Positions 46,987 through 59,455 are shown, counted from the stretch's first letter. The stretch: DNA of 64,000 nt from Rhipidocladum racemiflorum (GCA_036346355.1 CM070577.1:83784509-83848508), one strand, 5' to 3'. Notes: generated from the sequence alone by a model not told the origin. Program-made: numbers and translations.

Positions 46987-48771
46987 CAGGTTCCACTTTT
47001 CGTTAGCTTCAAAACCGTTCAAAAACTGAAATTCGAAAATCGGTAAAAACCATTCGAAAACCGTTTGAATATGAAAGACCGAGATGGCGATCAGAGGGGG
47101 GGTGAATGATCCCAAATAAAAATATCCCCTACTCAACGTACTCCAAACAATCCCGCAAAGAAAACCGATGCTCCTTAAAATCGCGAAACCCGCAAAAATC
47201 GGAACGACTTGACAACAATGTGTATCCCTAGCTTACATGGATGGGAACCATGAATCATGTGAGGGATATTTAAATCACAAATTCTGGTTGTCAAGTGTCC
47301 AAAGCAAAGAGGAATCAATTCAAATACTTTTTTTCTAAAAGAGATCAAGCCAAAACACAAAAGCCTCTTTTTAGAAAAGCAAAAGCAGATTTTCAGGAAT
47401 TGTCCTCAATTAGAGCAGGTGGATGGTGGACTTATGTTGCTCCAAAAAATTTGGAAATTTTTAAGCCTGTGAGCTGTTGAGTTGTGAAGCACTCCACCAA
47501 AAATCACCACCAAAATCCTTCTACAAAAATCAGGAAAAATCAAGAACTACGAACAGTCAGGATTTTCAATCAGGAAATTTGGGGCTCGGTTTTCACCTCA
47601 CAGCTCCCAAATGGTGCATCCAGTGGACTCCAAAATTTTTCCACAGATGGGTATATGAGTCATGCACCTTCTCCAACAAGAATCAATCAAGAAAGATTTT
47701 TCTATATTTTTCTAAAAATCAAAGATTGACTGCTGCTCGAAGAACAAGTTCAGGACAGATTTGCAATCTTGATAGAAACTTGATCTCTAGTCTATCCTAG
47801 GGTGCAAGAAAGATGTAAAACCAAATAAGCACCCTCAAGACCTCCTTGATCAACAGCATTTAGAAGGAGAGGAGCAAATCCAAATTGCGAGAAAGTAAAT
47901 TGCGAGAATTTACATGCGGGAAAGTAAATGCTGAATTTAAATTGCGTAAAGTAAAGACATAATGTAAATGCGGAATTTAAATTCACAAAAATGTAAAGAA
48001 AATCTTTGTATTTTCTGGTTGGAAGGTTTACAAAGCCTCACTTCATGTGTGCAAAGCTCAAAGGAGCAACTCAAACCTTTCAAGTGAGGAGGACACCCCT
48101 CCCCCTCTATTTATACTACTCTAGGGCCACCTACCACCCTTGGATGAGTCCCAAACCCTAGGGCACTCCACCAAGGGCTAGGATTAACCCTCTCATTTCA
48201 ACCCACACATGGGCTTTACATGGGCCACATTGGCCATACATGGGTTTTAAACAAAACACGATCAACCCGATGCAACGGGCCTTCATCCGCCGGACTTGAC
48301 CGCTCAGTTTCCTCCTCTTCGAGCCTCCAACCCGAACCGGAAACCTTGAGCCGCCTCAAGTCCATTTCCTGAGCGTCCAAGTGAACCCGGTTTGAGCCCA
48401 ACCATCTCGTCGGCATCCTCGACCGCTCTGGACCTCGGTTCTCCCAACCTAGTCCGTACTTTACCAACGACCATAGCTGCCTCAAGAACCTGTACCACAA
48501 GGAACAAACCATTTTGCACATACCACAATGCACATACCTTTTCTTCCTGCATGTTAGTCCACAATTATCATTAATTGAAACATGCAATACCGAGTCAAAT
48601 CAAACTCAAGCCTGAGCACACCTTGCTCAAATAAAGTCAAATACTCATCACAAAAATGGATGGACCTCCACATGGTCCTTCAGAATAGTAGCGGTAAATC
48701 GGTATATCCAATTTCGAACCGTAGTGGTAAGGTCGAATTTCGAGCGAAATTCAATGAAAAGTTGAACCCTG
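46987..48771. mobile_element. hAT MITE in copy A, itself interrupted
   Basis: Termini CAGGTTCCACTTTTCG and GAAAAGTTGAACCCTG are inverted repeats. The 8-bp duplication GGTAGGAC is exact at 46979-46986 and 48772-48779. Without the solo LTR it matches the MITE of copy B (49521-49699). Confidence 0.88.
47072..48682. mobile_element. Solo LTR with perfect TSD inside the hAT MITE
   Basis: A 1611-bp segment starting TGAAAGACCGAGATGG and ending ATGGTCCTTCA is flanked by GAATA on both sides (47067-47071 and 48683-48687). The right arm lacks it, so it inserted after the inverted duplication. It has no internal domain. Confidence 0.9.
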
Positions 48772-49155
48772 GGTAGGACTGAAAAGAGAATCTACACAAA
48801 TGCAACAGTTAGTGTAGTGAATTGCAAATTGGATCTACTCTTGCTTAGTGTGAGGAAAGACGAATTACGCAATGTGGAAACAATACAGCCTTGTGAATTT
48901 CCACACCGTCCATTGATCCCCAGCAAGCATGTGACACATTCACTAGAAAGAGTGGTCATGGTGTCGTGGCCTCTGTACAGAAATAGAACAACAGCTATTG
49001 GAGTGGTTTCACAATGTTTCAGAAAATATGCCAATGTATGTCAAGAAAATTCAAAGGGGTATAGTATGATTTTGCTTGAAGTGGATATAATTTGTGAAAA
49101 CGGAAGTTCGGGTGCTCCGTTGCTTGATAGTGCCGGACATAAACCAACAAATTGC

Positions 49156-50063
49156 CCGGCGCTATCAAGCAACGGAGCACCCGAACTTCCGTTTTCACAA
49201 ATTATATCCACTTCAAGCAAAGTCATACTATACCCCTTCGGATTTTCTTGACATACATTGGCATATTTTTTGAAACACTGTGAAACGACTCCAATAGCTG
49301 TTGTTCTATTTCTGTACGGAGGCCACGACACCATGACCACTCTTTCTAGTGAAGGTGTCACATGCTTGCTGGGGATCAATGGACGGTGTGGAAATTCACA
49401 AGGCTGCATTGCTTCCACATTGCGTAATTCGTCTTTCCTCACACTAAGCAAGAGTAGATCCAATTTGCAATTCACTACACTAACTGTTGCCTTTGTGTAG
49501 ATTCTCTGTTCAGTCCTACCCAGGGTTCAACTTTTCGTTGAATTTCGCTCGAATTTCACGAAATTCGACCTTACCGCTACGGTTCGAAATTGGATTTACC
49601 GATTTATCGCTACTGTTCAAACGGTTTTCGAACAGTTTTTACCGATTTTCGAATTTCGGTTTTTGAACGGTTTTGAAGCTAACGAAAAGTGAAACCCTGG
49701 TCCTACCTTCACGAAAGCTATCCTCTTGGTGGTCGCAAAAAACCACTTCCCGGTATAAGCCCCGTATTTCATCTGCTGAGACTTCTTTGTTGGTGGCAAA
49801 GAGATGATCAAGTGTATGTGCACATGTCAATACGCCAATATGACTTTCACTTTCAGCTACAACAAAACGATTCTTGTGAAGCTATCCTGGAGACTTTTGT
49901 CTTCCGTTTCTTCCAACGGTTCATATTCCAACTTATCAAGAAATTGCTTTACTCTCTTAGTATCCCTAGTTTGAAACATGACAAAAAGTATCGACTCCTT
50001 ACACTCTTTGTAGACCCATTTTTCTAATTGATTTGAAAATGAAGTCGGAGGCTGATTTGCCAT
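49156..50063 (-). pseudogene. Trypsin-like serine protease, copy B (broken)
   Basis: Read on the minus strand from the ATG at 50063, the first codons (MANQPPTSFSNQLEKW) are open. A 1-nt deletion relative to copies A and C, just after LQDSF (near 49870), shifts the frame. The His region (TCAHTLDH) is intact in the shifted frame, and a 179-bp hAT MITE follows SFREG. The DLLLLSV and GSSGAPL segments come next, then GQFVG, a few codons more than copy A before the palindrome centre. An acceptor-like TTTTTCAG again precedes the ATG. Confidence 0.75.
49521..49699. mobile_element. hAT MITE in copy B
   Basis: 179 bp, with ends CAGGGTTCAACTTTTCGTT and AACGAAAAGTGAAACCCTG and an exact 8-bp duplication GTCCTACC (49513-49520 and 49700-49707). 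The interior is made of TTCGAAATT and ACCGATTT-like short inverted segments. Confidence 0.93.
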
Positions 50064-50876
50064 CTGAAAAATAACATAATATTAGACACACTACTCGACT
50101 TTATCCGAAAGCAATATTGCATCTTTTTTTTTATCTAAGCCGAGAAAGATATCAATTATAAGACAAATCAAATGATTTAACCTAGTAAGTTTCCTTTTTT
50201 ATAATATATTCTCACAACTTTTTTTAGTACGTCTTCAATACCTCACAAATCACAATAACAAGCTTGACTAAAAACGATAAATTATTTTTGCGAAATACTG
50301 AAATCCTAACACTTAAATTATGCAACATCTAATAGTTCACATCTGTTATTTTGCTGAATATGAACAATAAAAAAGCTTCATGATAGTGAACAATTGAAAG
50401 GCCGTACAAAGCAGACATTTACATTATCACTTACTAGAATAGCAATATGCCGAATAAAGATTCTATACTGAAAAAAAGAGAAAGTAATAATAGGACGAAC
50501 CTTAGGATTTAGCTGTGGCACGAGGAGACCAAAACTATAGCAATGACAGATTAGAGATCGAGCATAAGAAGCAGTGATTGGACGTGGTGGAGCATTCTCA
50601 TTGAAAAAAATTACAGTTGATTAGCTCAAACAAAACAAATGATTGGTCTAAAGAAACAAAAAGGGCTAGATGGATGGCAGAGAGAGGAACAAACTATAGC
50701 AGTGATAAGTGGATGATAATCAACAACAATACAATAGGGTGTGGCATCCTGACTACAAGAAAACCGCAATTGATTATTCAAACAGAACAAATGACCGATC
50801 TAAAGAAACAAGGCCTACATGGATGCAAGCCAAGAAGCAACATATATACAAATTCTATCTTGACACGACACCTTTA

Positions 50877-51161
50877 AAGCAAGTATAATAAGAACTACGT
50901 TAGTTTACTATTAGCCTATATACATAAGTTTTATCTTATATAAAAGATTAAGAAAAAAAAGAGAGAGAAGAGAGCCAGCTCTTATTTAATAGCTAGCATT
51001 GCACGGAAACATACGTAGTTTAGTTATTGAGAAGAGAGAAGAGAGTTATTGCATAGTATTTAAAGGTAGTTATTGTACAAGTTAGCTTTTTGCTTACTCT
51101 AGAATCTAGATGATATAGATGAGAGATAGAGCAAGTAGTAGGTTTACAATTGTACTTGCTC
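50877..51161. mobile_element. MITE in the right arm, mirror of 45525-45810
   Basis: The same Harbinger-like MITE in reverse orientation. TTA lies at both edges (50874-50876 and 51162-51164), and its left terminus is slightly mutated. Confidence 0.78.
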
Positions 51162-51199
51162 TTACAGTCAACAACTTTGCACTTGCATTAATTAATAAT

Positions 51200-51299
51200 N
51201 NNNNNNNNNNNNNNNNNNNNNNNNNNNNNNNNNNNNNNNNNNNNNNNNNNNNNNNNNNNNNNNNNNNNNNNNNNNNNNNNNNNNNNNNNNNNNNNNNNN
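51200..51299. other. Assembly gap (100 N)
   Basis: Exactly 100 undetermined bases. The flanks align directly with a continuous stretch of the left arm near 45480-45500, so little or no sequence may really be missing. Confidence 0.98.
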
Positions 51300-51536
51300 A
51301 AAATCCTTCACTTTTGCGTTGTAATGCTATATTAGCACCTCACATCCATACATTACAATAGTACTACCAGAGATAAAATATATATATATAATCAGGGCAC
51401 AATGCAGCAGTTTGGTCACAGTTGTACAGTCAATTATGGCCGGCTCACGATGGATCGGACGGTCCACGTCGGCAACAGCCCATCCAATGGCCGGTGGAAA
51501 CTCCATGCAGGGTGGAAACTCCATCCAACGGCCGGT

Positions 51537-52214
51537 GGAAACTCCATGCACCCGAACTTTCGTTTTCACAAATTATATCCACTTCAAGCAAAGTCATACT
51601 ATACCCCTTCGGATTTTCTTGACATACATTGGTATATTTTCTGAAACACTGTGAAACCACTCCAATAGTTGTTGTTCTATTTCTGTACGGAGGCCACGAC
51701 ACCATGACCACTCTTTCTAGTGAAGGTGTCACATGCTTGCCAGGGATCAATGGACGGTGTGGAAATTCACAAGGCTGCATTACTTACACATTGCGTAATT
51801 CGTCTTTCCTCACACTAAGCAAGAGTAGATCCAATTTGCAATTCACTACACTAACTGTTGCCTTTGTGTAGATTCTCTGTTCAGTCATATCTTCACGAAA
51901 GCTATCCTCCTGGTGGTCGCATAAAACTACTGCCCGGTATAAGCCCCGTATTTCATCTATTGAGACTTCTTTGTTGGTGGCAAAGAGATGATCAAGTGTA
52001 TGTGCACATGTCAATACGCTAATATGACTTTCACTTTCAGCTACAACAAAACCAATTGCGTAGAAGCTATCCTGGAGACTTTTGTCTTCCGATTCTTCCA
52101 ACGGTTCATATTCCAACTTATCAAGAAATTGCTTTACTCTCTCAGTATCCCTAGTTTGAAACATGACAAAAAGTATCGACTCCTTACACTCTTTGTAGAC
52201 CCATTTTTCTAATA
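51537..52214 (-). pseudogene. Trypsin-like serine protease, copy C (truncated at both ends)
   Basis: It has the same orientation as copy B and lies upstream of it. It lacks the hAT MITE, so it shows the uninterrupted order: His region (LTCAHTLDH) runs directly through SFRED into KLDLLLLSV. A TAA (51781-51783) replaces a Glu codon of copies A and B. At the 3' side it breaks inside the Ser motif (ESSGA instead of GSSGAP). At the 5' side it is cut at 52214, before the family start codon, by long-LTR family sequence. It is the most informative copy for the ancestral gene layout. Confidence 0.75.
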
Positions 52215-55200
52215 TACACAGGCAACTGACAAGGTATAAACCCTAGAAAAGCTCGTCAGTACTTTCCCCCGTAATCTGCGTTATAGAAGGTATCATCGGG
52301 ATTGTCTGTTTCTTCACCTAAAAACAACAATAATAGCAAGGTTGAGTACATAGAGTACTCCGCAGGAGTTTTACAAACCTATAATAAATGCAGGCTTGTA
52401 TCAAAAGGAAAGGCTACTACAGTTATTTTGCATAGAGCCAACTGAATTGTAAATACTGAATAGTAGATTTAAGTAGTAATTTGGTAAAAGAATTTAGACA
52501 GATATAAAATAACAAGTATATAAGCATATAACTCACAGTTCCTCCATGAGATTCGAATCGCCCAATGCCAACGGCACAATAGTTGAACCATACCTTTTGC
52601 CATCACATGACACAATCATCTGAATTATCTGAAACATAAACTTTCCAACCATCTTTCCAAATCCAAAACATTTTATGAAAATATCAAAATAATCTAACTA
52701 GTGCCAGTTCACCAAGTCTCCCATAACCGCGGGCACGGCTTTTCGAAAAGATTTTCACTCTGCAGAGGTGTACAACTTTACCCATAAGGTATGATCATCT
52801 CTTTGTGCAAACGTTAATTAACACACTTCCTTTGATGTGTCGCAAAGAGATCATACATAATCGTTACATTACTCAGACCTAACTTTGCACCAGCCCGGTG
52901 CCGATAAACCCTCATTATGGTAGGAATAATAATCATACAAATCATAAACATTCTCATTGCTCGAGGTAAACATCACAAGTTCCTCCCCATAATGAGGCGT
53001 ACAACGTTGCCCCGGTATGCAATTACCCACAAGTTCATGTGGAAGCCCCTTACAAGCTAACTCGAAAAGGCTTACAGCTTGTGCTACTTCAGTCTGCCAA
53101 TGTGTAAAGCTAGTTCTAAGTAACTCAATAGGCTAAGGCTGTCCCATACCAGCCCTTATGGCTGTACGGGTATCCCTTGGATCATACAACACTATGTTCG
53201 GACCTTAACTGACCTAGGCGAGAAACTCCCCCTACACTACGTGCAAATCCAACCCTTGCACAACTGGCTATTGCCATATCTCGGCCGTGTCCAAGTCATA
53301 GTTTTATTTTCGTTTTTATCAAAATATCAGTATCCTTTACTGTCATATCCAACCTGTTTAAAACTAAGACAATATATGTCTCTTCCAAGACATGTCCGAA
53401 TTTCATTGATTATCACGAACAGTGTAGCTGTCCATTCGTGACCCCATTTCTAGAGCATGGCTAAGCAATGCATGTAATAAGCGTGTATACCCATTTCAAC
53501 ATAATCATGTGTCTAATCATCATCTAGGGTTATCAAGGTTCACATATCAATAATGATTAAAGAAAATCCCACAATAAAGGTTATACCTACCATATCCCTC
53601 AACATAGAAATTTTATGAAATATAACGCATGCATGAAAACATTTGATAAAACATTTTTGAAAAGCTAGGATCAATATGATCAAAGGGGGTGCTTGCCTTG
53701 CTTGTCGAATTCAGTGGTGAAGTTGGGGCTGCCTGTAACAGTGTCTGGAACGTCGAGGTCTACACGTCGTTCATTAAGAAGCAAAGCAAATAACGGAAGA
53801 AAGGCAAACATACATATGGCAAAAAGAAGTCCAGTGGAAACATAAATAAAGTTATTCATGAAGACAAGTGTGAGCGCGTGTGTGTTGGATTGGCGAGTGT
53901 TAGGGTCTAGACCTAATTACACACATAGGGCACACAGCTGCGATTTATGAAAATTAAAGTTTTATTTTACGAATTCAAGAGGATAAAATTGTGTATATGA
54001 TTATATTTATCTTCGAATTCAAGAAGCTAAGATTATTTGGACTTAAAGAAATAAAACATTAGTTTGGTATGAATAATACTTAGTCCTAAGTACGTTTTGC
54101 AGAAACAAATGTTTTAAACTAGTTAGGTTTACAAAATGAGGCTACTGGATGCATTTACATGGTTACACAATGATTCTCATGATGCAAATACTTGAGCTAA
54201 AGTTTTCTTAAGTTCAACTATTCACATAAGGTCATGTTGGCTACCATAAAACTTAGGGTTATTGCACTAATAGGATTCAGATGCAAAGCAAAATGTGAAT
54301 AAGATATCTTTTCCAGAATGTTGGTCCATATACAAAAGAGTGTTTCTAAGCCAAAATTCCTAAAATTTACATTTAGACCAGATGTTTTGCGGGCTACTGA
54401 AAAGGCTTAAGTGTCTATAAAATCTACGCGATAACGGTTCAGTTTTTGTTTGATGTTTGCGACTACATCTTATAAGATTATTTAACCAATTTTCAGGAAC
54501 TAGCAAGGGATATCTCTAAGAGTGTCTTAAAGTTGGCTCCGCAACATTTTACTTTTAACTAAGACGTTTTTAATGTAAAAGAGCATTAGGGCCTTATATG
54601 GAGTTAGTTCAATATTACGGAAACATGAGTTATTTTTGCATAACCAGGAAGGGTATCACTTTTAAAAGGCCTAGGATTTGGTTTCATCCAAATTCGAATC
54701 TATAAGCCTAAGTTATAACTATTTGATTTTCTATGCATAGAGTAGTGATCTATTCATAAATTCAATTTTGAACAGGGTTTAAGTATAAGTGTTTGAACCT
54801 AGAGAATCTAACAAAACTTCTCCTGTTTAATCTGGAGTTTATTTACATAAAATTTGTATGTAACATGTTTTACATATAGGTATACTTAAGTCTTATTTGA
54901 GCTTTATAAATTACTATTTAAGGTCCTAACATTGGGTTTAGGAGTAATTAGCTTTTGATGTGGAGATGCTAAATAAGTTAGGATACTAATTATGCTAAGT
55001 AGGTTCATAAAAATTCAGTCTCATCTGTTGTCTATACTACTGAATTAGCCCCTCCAGTCTTAGGAACAACGAACAAACCAACTGAACTACGGGCTAGGTT
55101 GTGTTTCCTGTGATTCTTTCTTTCCCTTTTCAACTAATAGCTTAAACAAGATTGGTAGCTCATGTAGCGTGTAGCTCTTCTAAGTCTAGCACACATACAT

Positions 55201-58200
55201 GCATTCTATGTATTATCTAGTTTTTATTAGACAGACTTGATTGGGTTCACTCTGGTTCCTTATTGCCGTATTAGCAGTAATTAGTGTCCAAATTCCGAGC
55301 CTACAGGTAGATTGGGATATATAGGTTTATTTGAGCTTTAACAGATATTGCCTTAACTTAGAACTTGGATGAGTGGTTTTGGGGATTAAACTATTGGATC
55401 CTGACTCTAATTATTCCTTGAATCAAAGATTAAACCAACATAATCCTCATTCTGAACCTCTGTGAGCTAGTCCAAAACAAATTGTTATAACTTCTATTAT
55501 AGTAACAGTACATTGTTTGACAATAGCATGCCAAATTTACTCCCTATAGTTCTGATTATCTGCATATCCCTTAAAGGTCTAAGGACATCATGTATAGATC
55601 CAATAGGGTTAAAGATCTATAGCTTGTCAAGCAACACAAACCTACACATAATACAGAACTAGCAAATTAGCATGAAAACCCATGCGCGAGCAACAACAGG
55701 AGGAAAATTATCTGGACAGGAATCGGGATCAACAATAAGTTGGCAAGGAGGATAGAAAGTAGAGAAATACATAAGTGCAAGCTGTCCAATTCCTGACATT
55801 CAAATAGGAAAACAATTGAAGTATTCAAACATTTGTTTCTAACATTTTGCATACATTATCTGACCTTTAGTGTGATTGAGGTCAGGAATACTTTGGGTTT
55901 ACCCTAGTTCACTTAACCTGAAATCATGGTTCTAGGAATTGATCAAGTTCATTTACTGACATTCAATCTAAAAGTCATCAGAAAAGGAGTTATGCTTAGT
56001 GAATTGGAATTTCTACCTTCCACTGTAGGTCTTCCCGCTGTGGATCAGATAACCAGAAGGGTTCCAAATCAGTTCGGCTTCACCTACCAAGGAGAAATAA
56101 GGGCCAGCTTAAGCCATTAATCCACCATTTCCACATTATCTGACCTCATGACAGAGATGGAAAAGAACAGTAAGCAGGAAAGAAGAACAGAGGCGCACAG
56201 GTAGCTTCACGATGGCGGCTCGGGCGCATGTGGCCGGCGGCAGGAGCAGGTGCAAGGAGCTGCGGCGACAGTCGGAATGGGTCCTCGGGATCTCGCCGAG
56301 GTCGCAGGAGGTGTCGGCCGAAGCTCCGACGGCTAGGGGCGGCGGCGCTGCTGTCCGAGGCGGCAGCGGCCATGGCGGCGAGCCGTGGAGGTGGTGGAGC
56401 GGCGTCGAGGCGCAAGTAAGGGGTCAGTGAGCGTCTCCGTGCTATGGGGAGTCCAATCCGGTACCTGGCTTTGGCAGCGAATGGGCGGAGGAGCTCGGCA
56501 CCGTGCGCCGGAGGTGGGGAAGAAGAGCAGTTGTGGCGGCGGCGTTCCGGTGGCGTCGAAGCACGGGTAAGAGGCCGGCGAGCACCAGTGAGTCTAGGTG
56601 CCTCTATTCCGACGACTCACCATGAAGGAGGAGCACCAAGGGGAGCTGTCGCCGGTGGCCGGCCGTGGGGAAGAAAAGGGAAGGCGTGGCGGTGATTGAA
56701 GCGCTCCGAACTGAAATTGACGATGATACAAGGTTTTAGGGGTTGCTGAAAGTGCTCCAAATGGAAGCAATTGAAGTATGGCTTACCCAATTGCTTGATT
56801 GGCTTGAGCACCTTCCTCTGAAGCTCGCCGGCAATGAGGGAAACGACAGTGCTAAACTCTGAGTGAGGAAGTACTAGGGGTATGCTTGGTGCTCATGGTG
56901 ACCACGAAAGGCATAAATAGGCAGGGTGCATGTCGCTCGTGAGTTCAATTCGTCGGACAACCAGAAGAGAACAAGGCCGGCTGGATTCCAGGAAGCTCTG
57001 GCAGTGATCTTTTGGCACTGCAACAAGTTACCATGGGAGGGATTCAGGCAAAGGAGTTCGGCCAGGAAGTAAAAGCCAAGGCGACAGATGGAGGAGGAGG
57101 GGATTGGTTATCATGGCCAGCGTTAACAAAACCGAAACCAAAAAATGGAAAACCAAAATTGGAAATTTGAAAATATCTTCGTTCGGTTTTTCATTTTTCA
57201 TTTTTCGGTTTTCTATTTTTCGGTTTTCCATTTTTCATTTTTCGGTTTTCCATTTTTCATTTTTCGGTTTTCCATTTTTCGGTTTCGGTTTTGTTAACCC
57301 TGGCCATGGCAGGGAGAAGGATTGGCTGGCAGCGACGAGTCAAGGTCTGCATTTTTCTTCAGTGATACAGCCAAGCAACCCAATGCTCAATACTGACAGG
57401 AGCTTCCTCATTTTGTTTGGTGCAGTGAGCAGTCTACTTTGGGTACTGGATTGGTTCAGAGAGCTGCTGAATCATCAGTCACTTGAATGGTCAGGTTCTA
57501 GCATTGGATTGGCTCGATGTGATATGGAGATCTTTGGGTGAACAGACTTGGAATGGAGTTCTGAAAGCAAACCTCCAATTTGCACAATAAAGTGCTTAAC
57601 CCTGGAATCGACTGAATTAAGCACTTTGCTAGCTTAAAGAAGCTTTAGGGTAAATTTCAGAGTTTAGGCGTGCACAATGTTGTGTTGCCGGAAATGAAAT
57701 AGTGTTGTGTCCAGATTGGTTTCTGAGATAGCTAAGTTTGATTTGGGTCTTATAGTATAGATAGCTATTTGAAGCTTGGATTTTCTCTTTCTAATCCATA
57801 TAGGCAATTGAGGATCCAGTAAAGCTGCATGGTTGAAGTTGCAGCACAATTCTTATTTGTCAAAATGGTGAGTTCTTATTTCTGTGCTACGCTCACTGGA
57901 CAGAGATTCAGAACTTCAGAAGGTTCAAAAGTTCCACATGTAGTGAGAGAAAGCTAGGGAGATGCTGCCAGGTGGTTTAACTGGTCAGTGGCACAAGGAA
58001 CCGACAGGTGGGTCCCAAAAGGCAGTGAAAGGAAGGAGGAATTAAGTTGAATGCATTTGCTCTTGCCACTTTATTTACTTGGCCAATGCACTGATCCATC
58101 AAACCTTAATAGTGGATTGGTCCAGACAATTTAAATGCTGCTTGACTTGGTAGTTAATAATTCAACATTTTGATTGCATTGATCTTGCTCAGGTTCAGTG

Positions 58201-58671
58201 ACGAAATGCTTAATGAGGAAATAAGTTTTTTGTAAAAATGGATTTTCTAAGTATCCAAAACGATATTGAAACTTTTATCATATTGTCACATAATTATATA
58301 TATTCCAAAATAAAAGTTAGAGCCAGAATACTTATATATACTTATCTTCATACAATACTTTTATTGAAATAGGCTCAAATTAGCCAAAACAGTTTTGACT
58401 TTTCCTAAGCCACAATTCATTTTAAATCCGTTTTAAAAATTTATAAAAATGATATAAAGGTAATGTAGGATTTAAATACATTTAATTTTTTATCTTATGC
58501 TAAATTTGTTTTTGATGAACCAGGCTAAGATTCCGTTTGCAAATAAAATAAAAGGTTTTTCCTTGTGCAACAAAGCTCAAAGAAGTTCACAAAATACTAA
58601 AAATTCAGTTTAAAATAATAAATTAAAAATTTTAATTTATTTTTGCTTTCATTTATTTTGAGGATGTTACA
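52215..58671 (-). mobile_element. Long-LTR family member, truncated at its left edge
   Basis: It is colinear with the intron-3 solo LTR. Both share CAACTGACAAGGTATAAACC near the left, the AAAACAA(C/T)AATA..GCAAGGTTGAGTACAT block, GAATTCAAGAAGCTAA repeats, a GC-rich block (here 56200-56700), and an end in GATGTTACA (58671). The expected TGTAAGG start is absent; the join at 52214/52215 cuts protease copy C. Several open frames in the GC-rich block lack any motif and are not called as genes. Confidence 0.65.
57118..57302. mobile_element. hAT MITE made of TTTTTCGGTTTTCCA repeats
   Basis: The ends CAGCGTTAACAAAACCG and CGGTTTTGTTAACCCTG are inverted. Flanking 8-mers ATCATGGC and GCCATGGC match at 6/8. 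The interior is a tandem of about 22-bp units containing TTTTTCGGTTTTCCA. It resembles the CAGGGTT-ended MITE at 49521 in termini and style. Confidence 0.75.
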
Positions 58672-58699
58672 ACTATTCGAATAGATCACATACACACAC

Positions 58700-59450
58700 A
58701 CACACACTACACAGGTTATACACTTTTCCCACAAGACATGACCACGTCATATTGCCAAGCTATTGTCACACTTCCTTTGATGTGACGGCTGACTGATCAC
58801 GACAAAACCTTTCGAAAACTTCTATCCTAACATATGAACCTCCCAGTAATGCCTTCACCATCCCTTCCCTCACACAGAGTCGAACTATAGGACCGATATA
58901 CCATTAGACCGATGTCAAACCTCTGCACAGACATCCTCCCCCATAAACACACCCTCGCATGATTATCTACTTAAGGTATCACATGCTAAGATATAGGTAA
59001 CTTACTTAGTTAGGTCTGTCCCATTCCAGACATGTGGTTGTATGCTTGGCCCAGTTCAAAGGCTTGCAAGGTTAAGTCCTTAATTGACCGAGGCAAGACT
59101 TCTAGTCACTCAAATTTTTGGCACACAGCCCTCACATACATTCACCAACCCATTGCTACATAGGCCATCAATGATATACAGTCTCTTGCCATCTGTCTCC
59201 ATATAAATCATTTTCCACCCCAGTTGATTACTTGTGCAACCCATGCTATCAACAAGTCAACATCGTTGTAGAACAACACATGCCTCTACAACTCAACATC
59301 ATTGTGTGGCAACTCATGGCACACTTAATTCAGAAACACATTCCATATTCCATTAATCAAATTATTTTGCATTCTCAAAATGATATCAATAACCCGTTGA
59401 AGTGGCTATGCACACTAATCATGTTCTAGCAACCACTACTGTCATCACTG
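58700..59450 (-). mobile_element. Further fragment of the long-LTR family
   Basis: It shares CACTTCCTTTGATGTG and the ordered GACATGTGG/CCTTAATTGACC..GGCAAGACTTCT blocks with 52770-53240 and 7510-8040. The edges are uncertain. A CA microsatellite lies at about 58690-58708, between it and the preceding copy. Confidence 0.5.
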
Positions 59451-59455
59451 ATAGT

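Larger units (their letters stand above)
46622..49136 (+). pseudogene. Trypsin-like serine protease, copy A (broken)
   Basis: The ATG directly follows TTTTTCAG, so a 5' UTR intron is plausible. TGA at 46667-46669 replaces a Trp codon present in copy B. Further on, the catalytic-His region (LTCAHTLDH) lies near 46860, a DLLLLSV segment that may supply the Asp is at about 48830, and the Ser motif GSSGAPL is at about 49107-49127. The order and spacing fit a chymotrypsin/HtrA-like fold. The gene is split after SFREG by a hAT MITE (46987-48771), itself split by a solo LTR, and ends at the palindrome centre shortly after the Ser motif. It is non-functional. I cannot name the plant family beyond 'trypsin-like peptidase'. 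Confidence 0.75.
45264..51513. repeat. About 2.3-kb inverted duplication with a 19-bp spacer
   Basis: The left arm (45264-49136) and right arm (49155-51513) are reverse complements along their whole length once a 1.6-kb solo LTR in the left arm is removed. Each arm holds the same upstream region, the same Harbinger-type MITE, and one trypsin-like protease gene with the same hAT MITE. The genes point at each other. The spacer is ACATAAACCAACAAATTGC. The arms differ by scattered substitutions and small indels, so this is not a simple mirror artefact. A 100-N gap lies in the right arm. Confidence 0.9.

Noticed and set aside
57104..57541. 145-codon frame rich in Phe and Ser
   Set aside because: Produced by the 22-bp tandem units of a hAT MITE.
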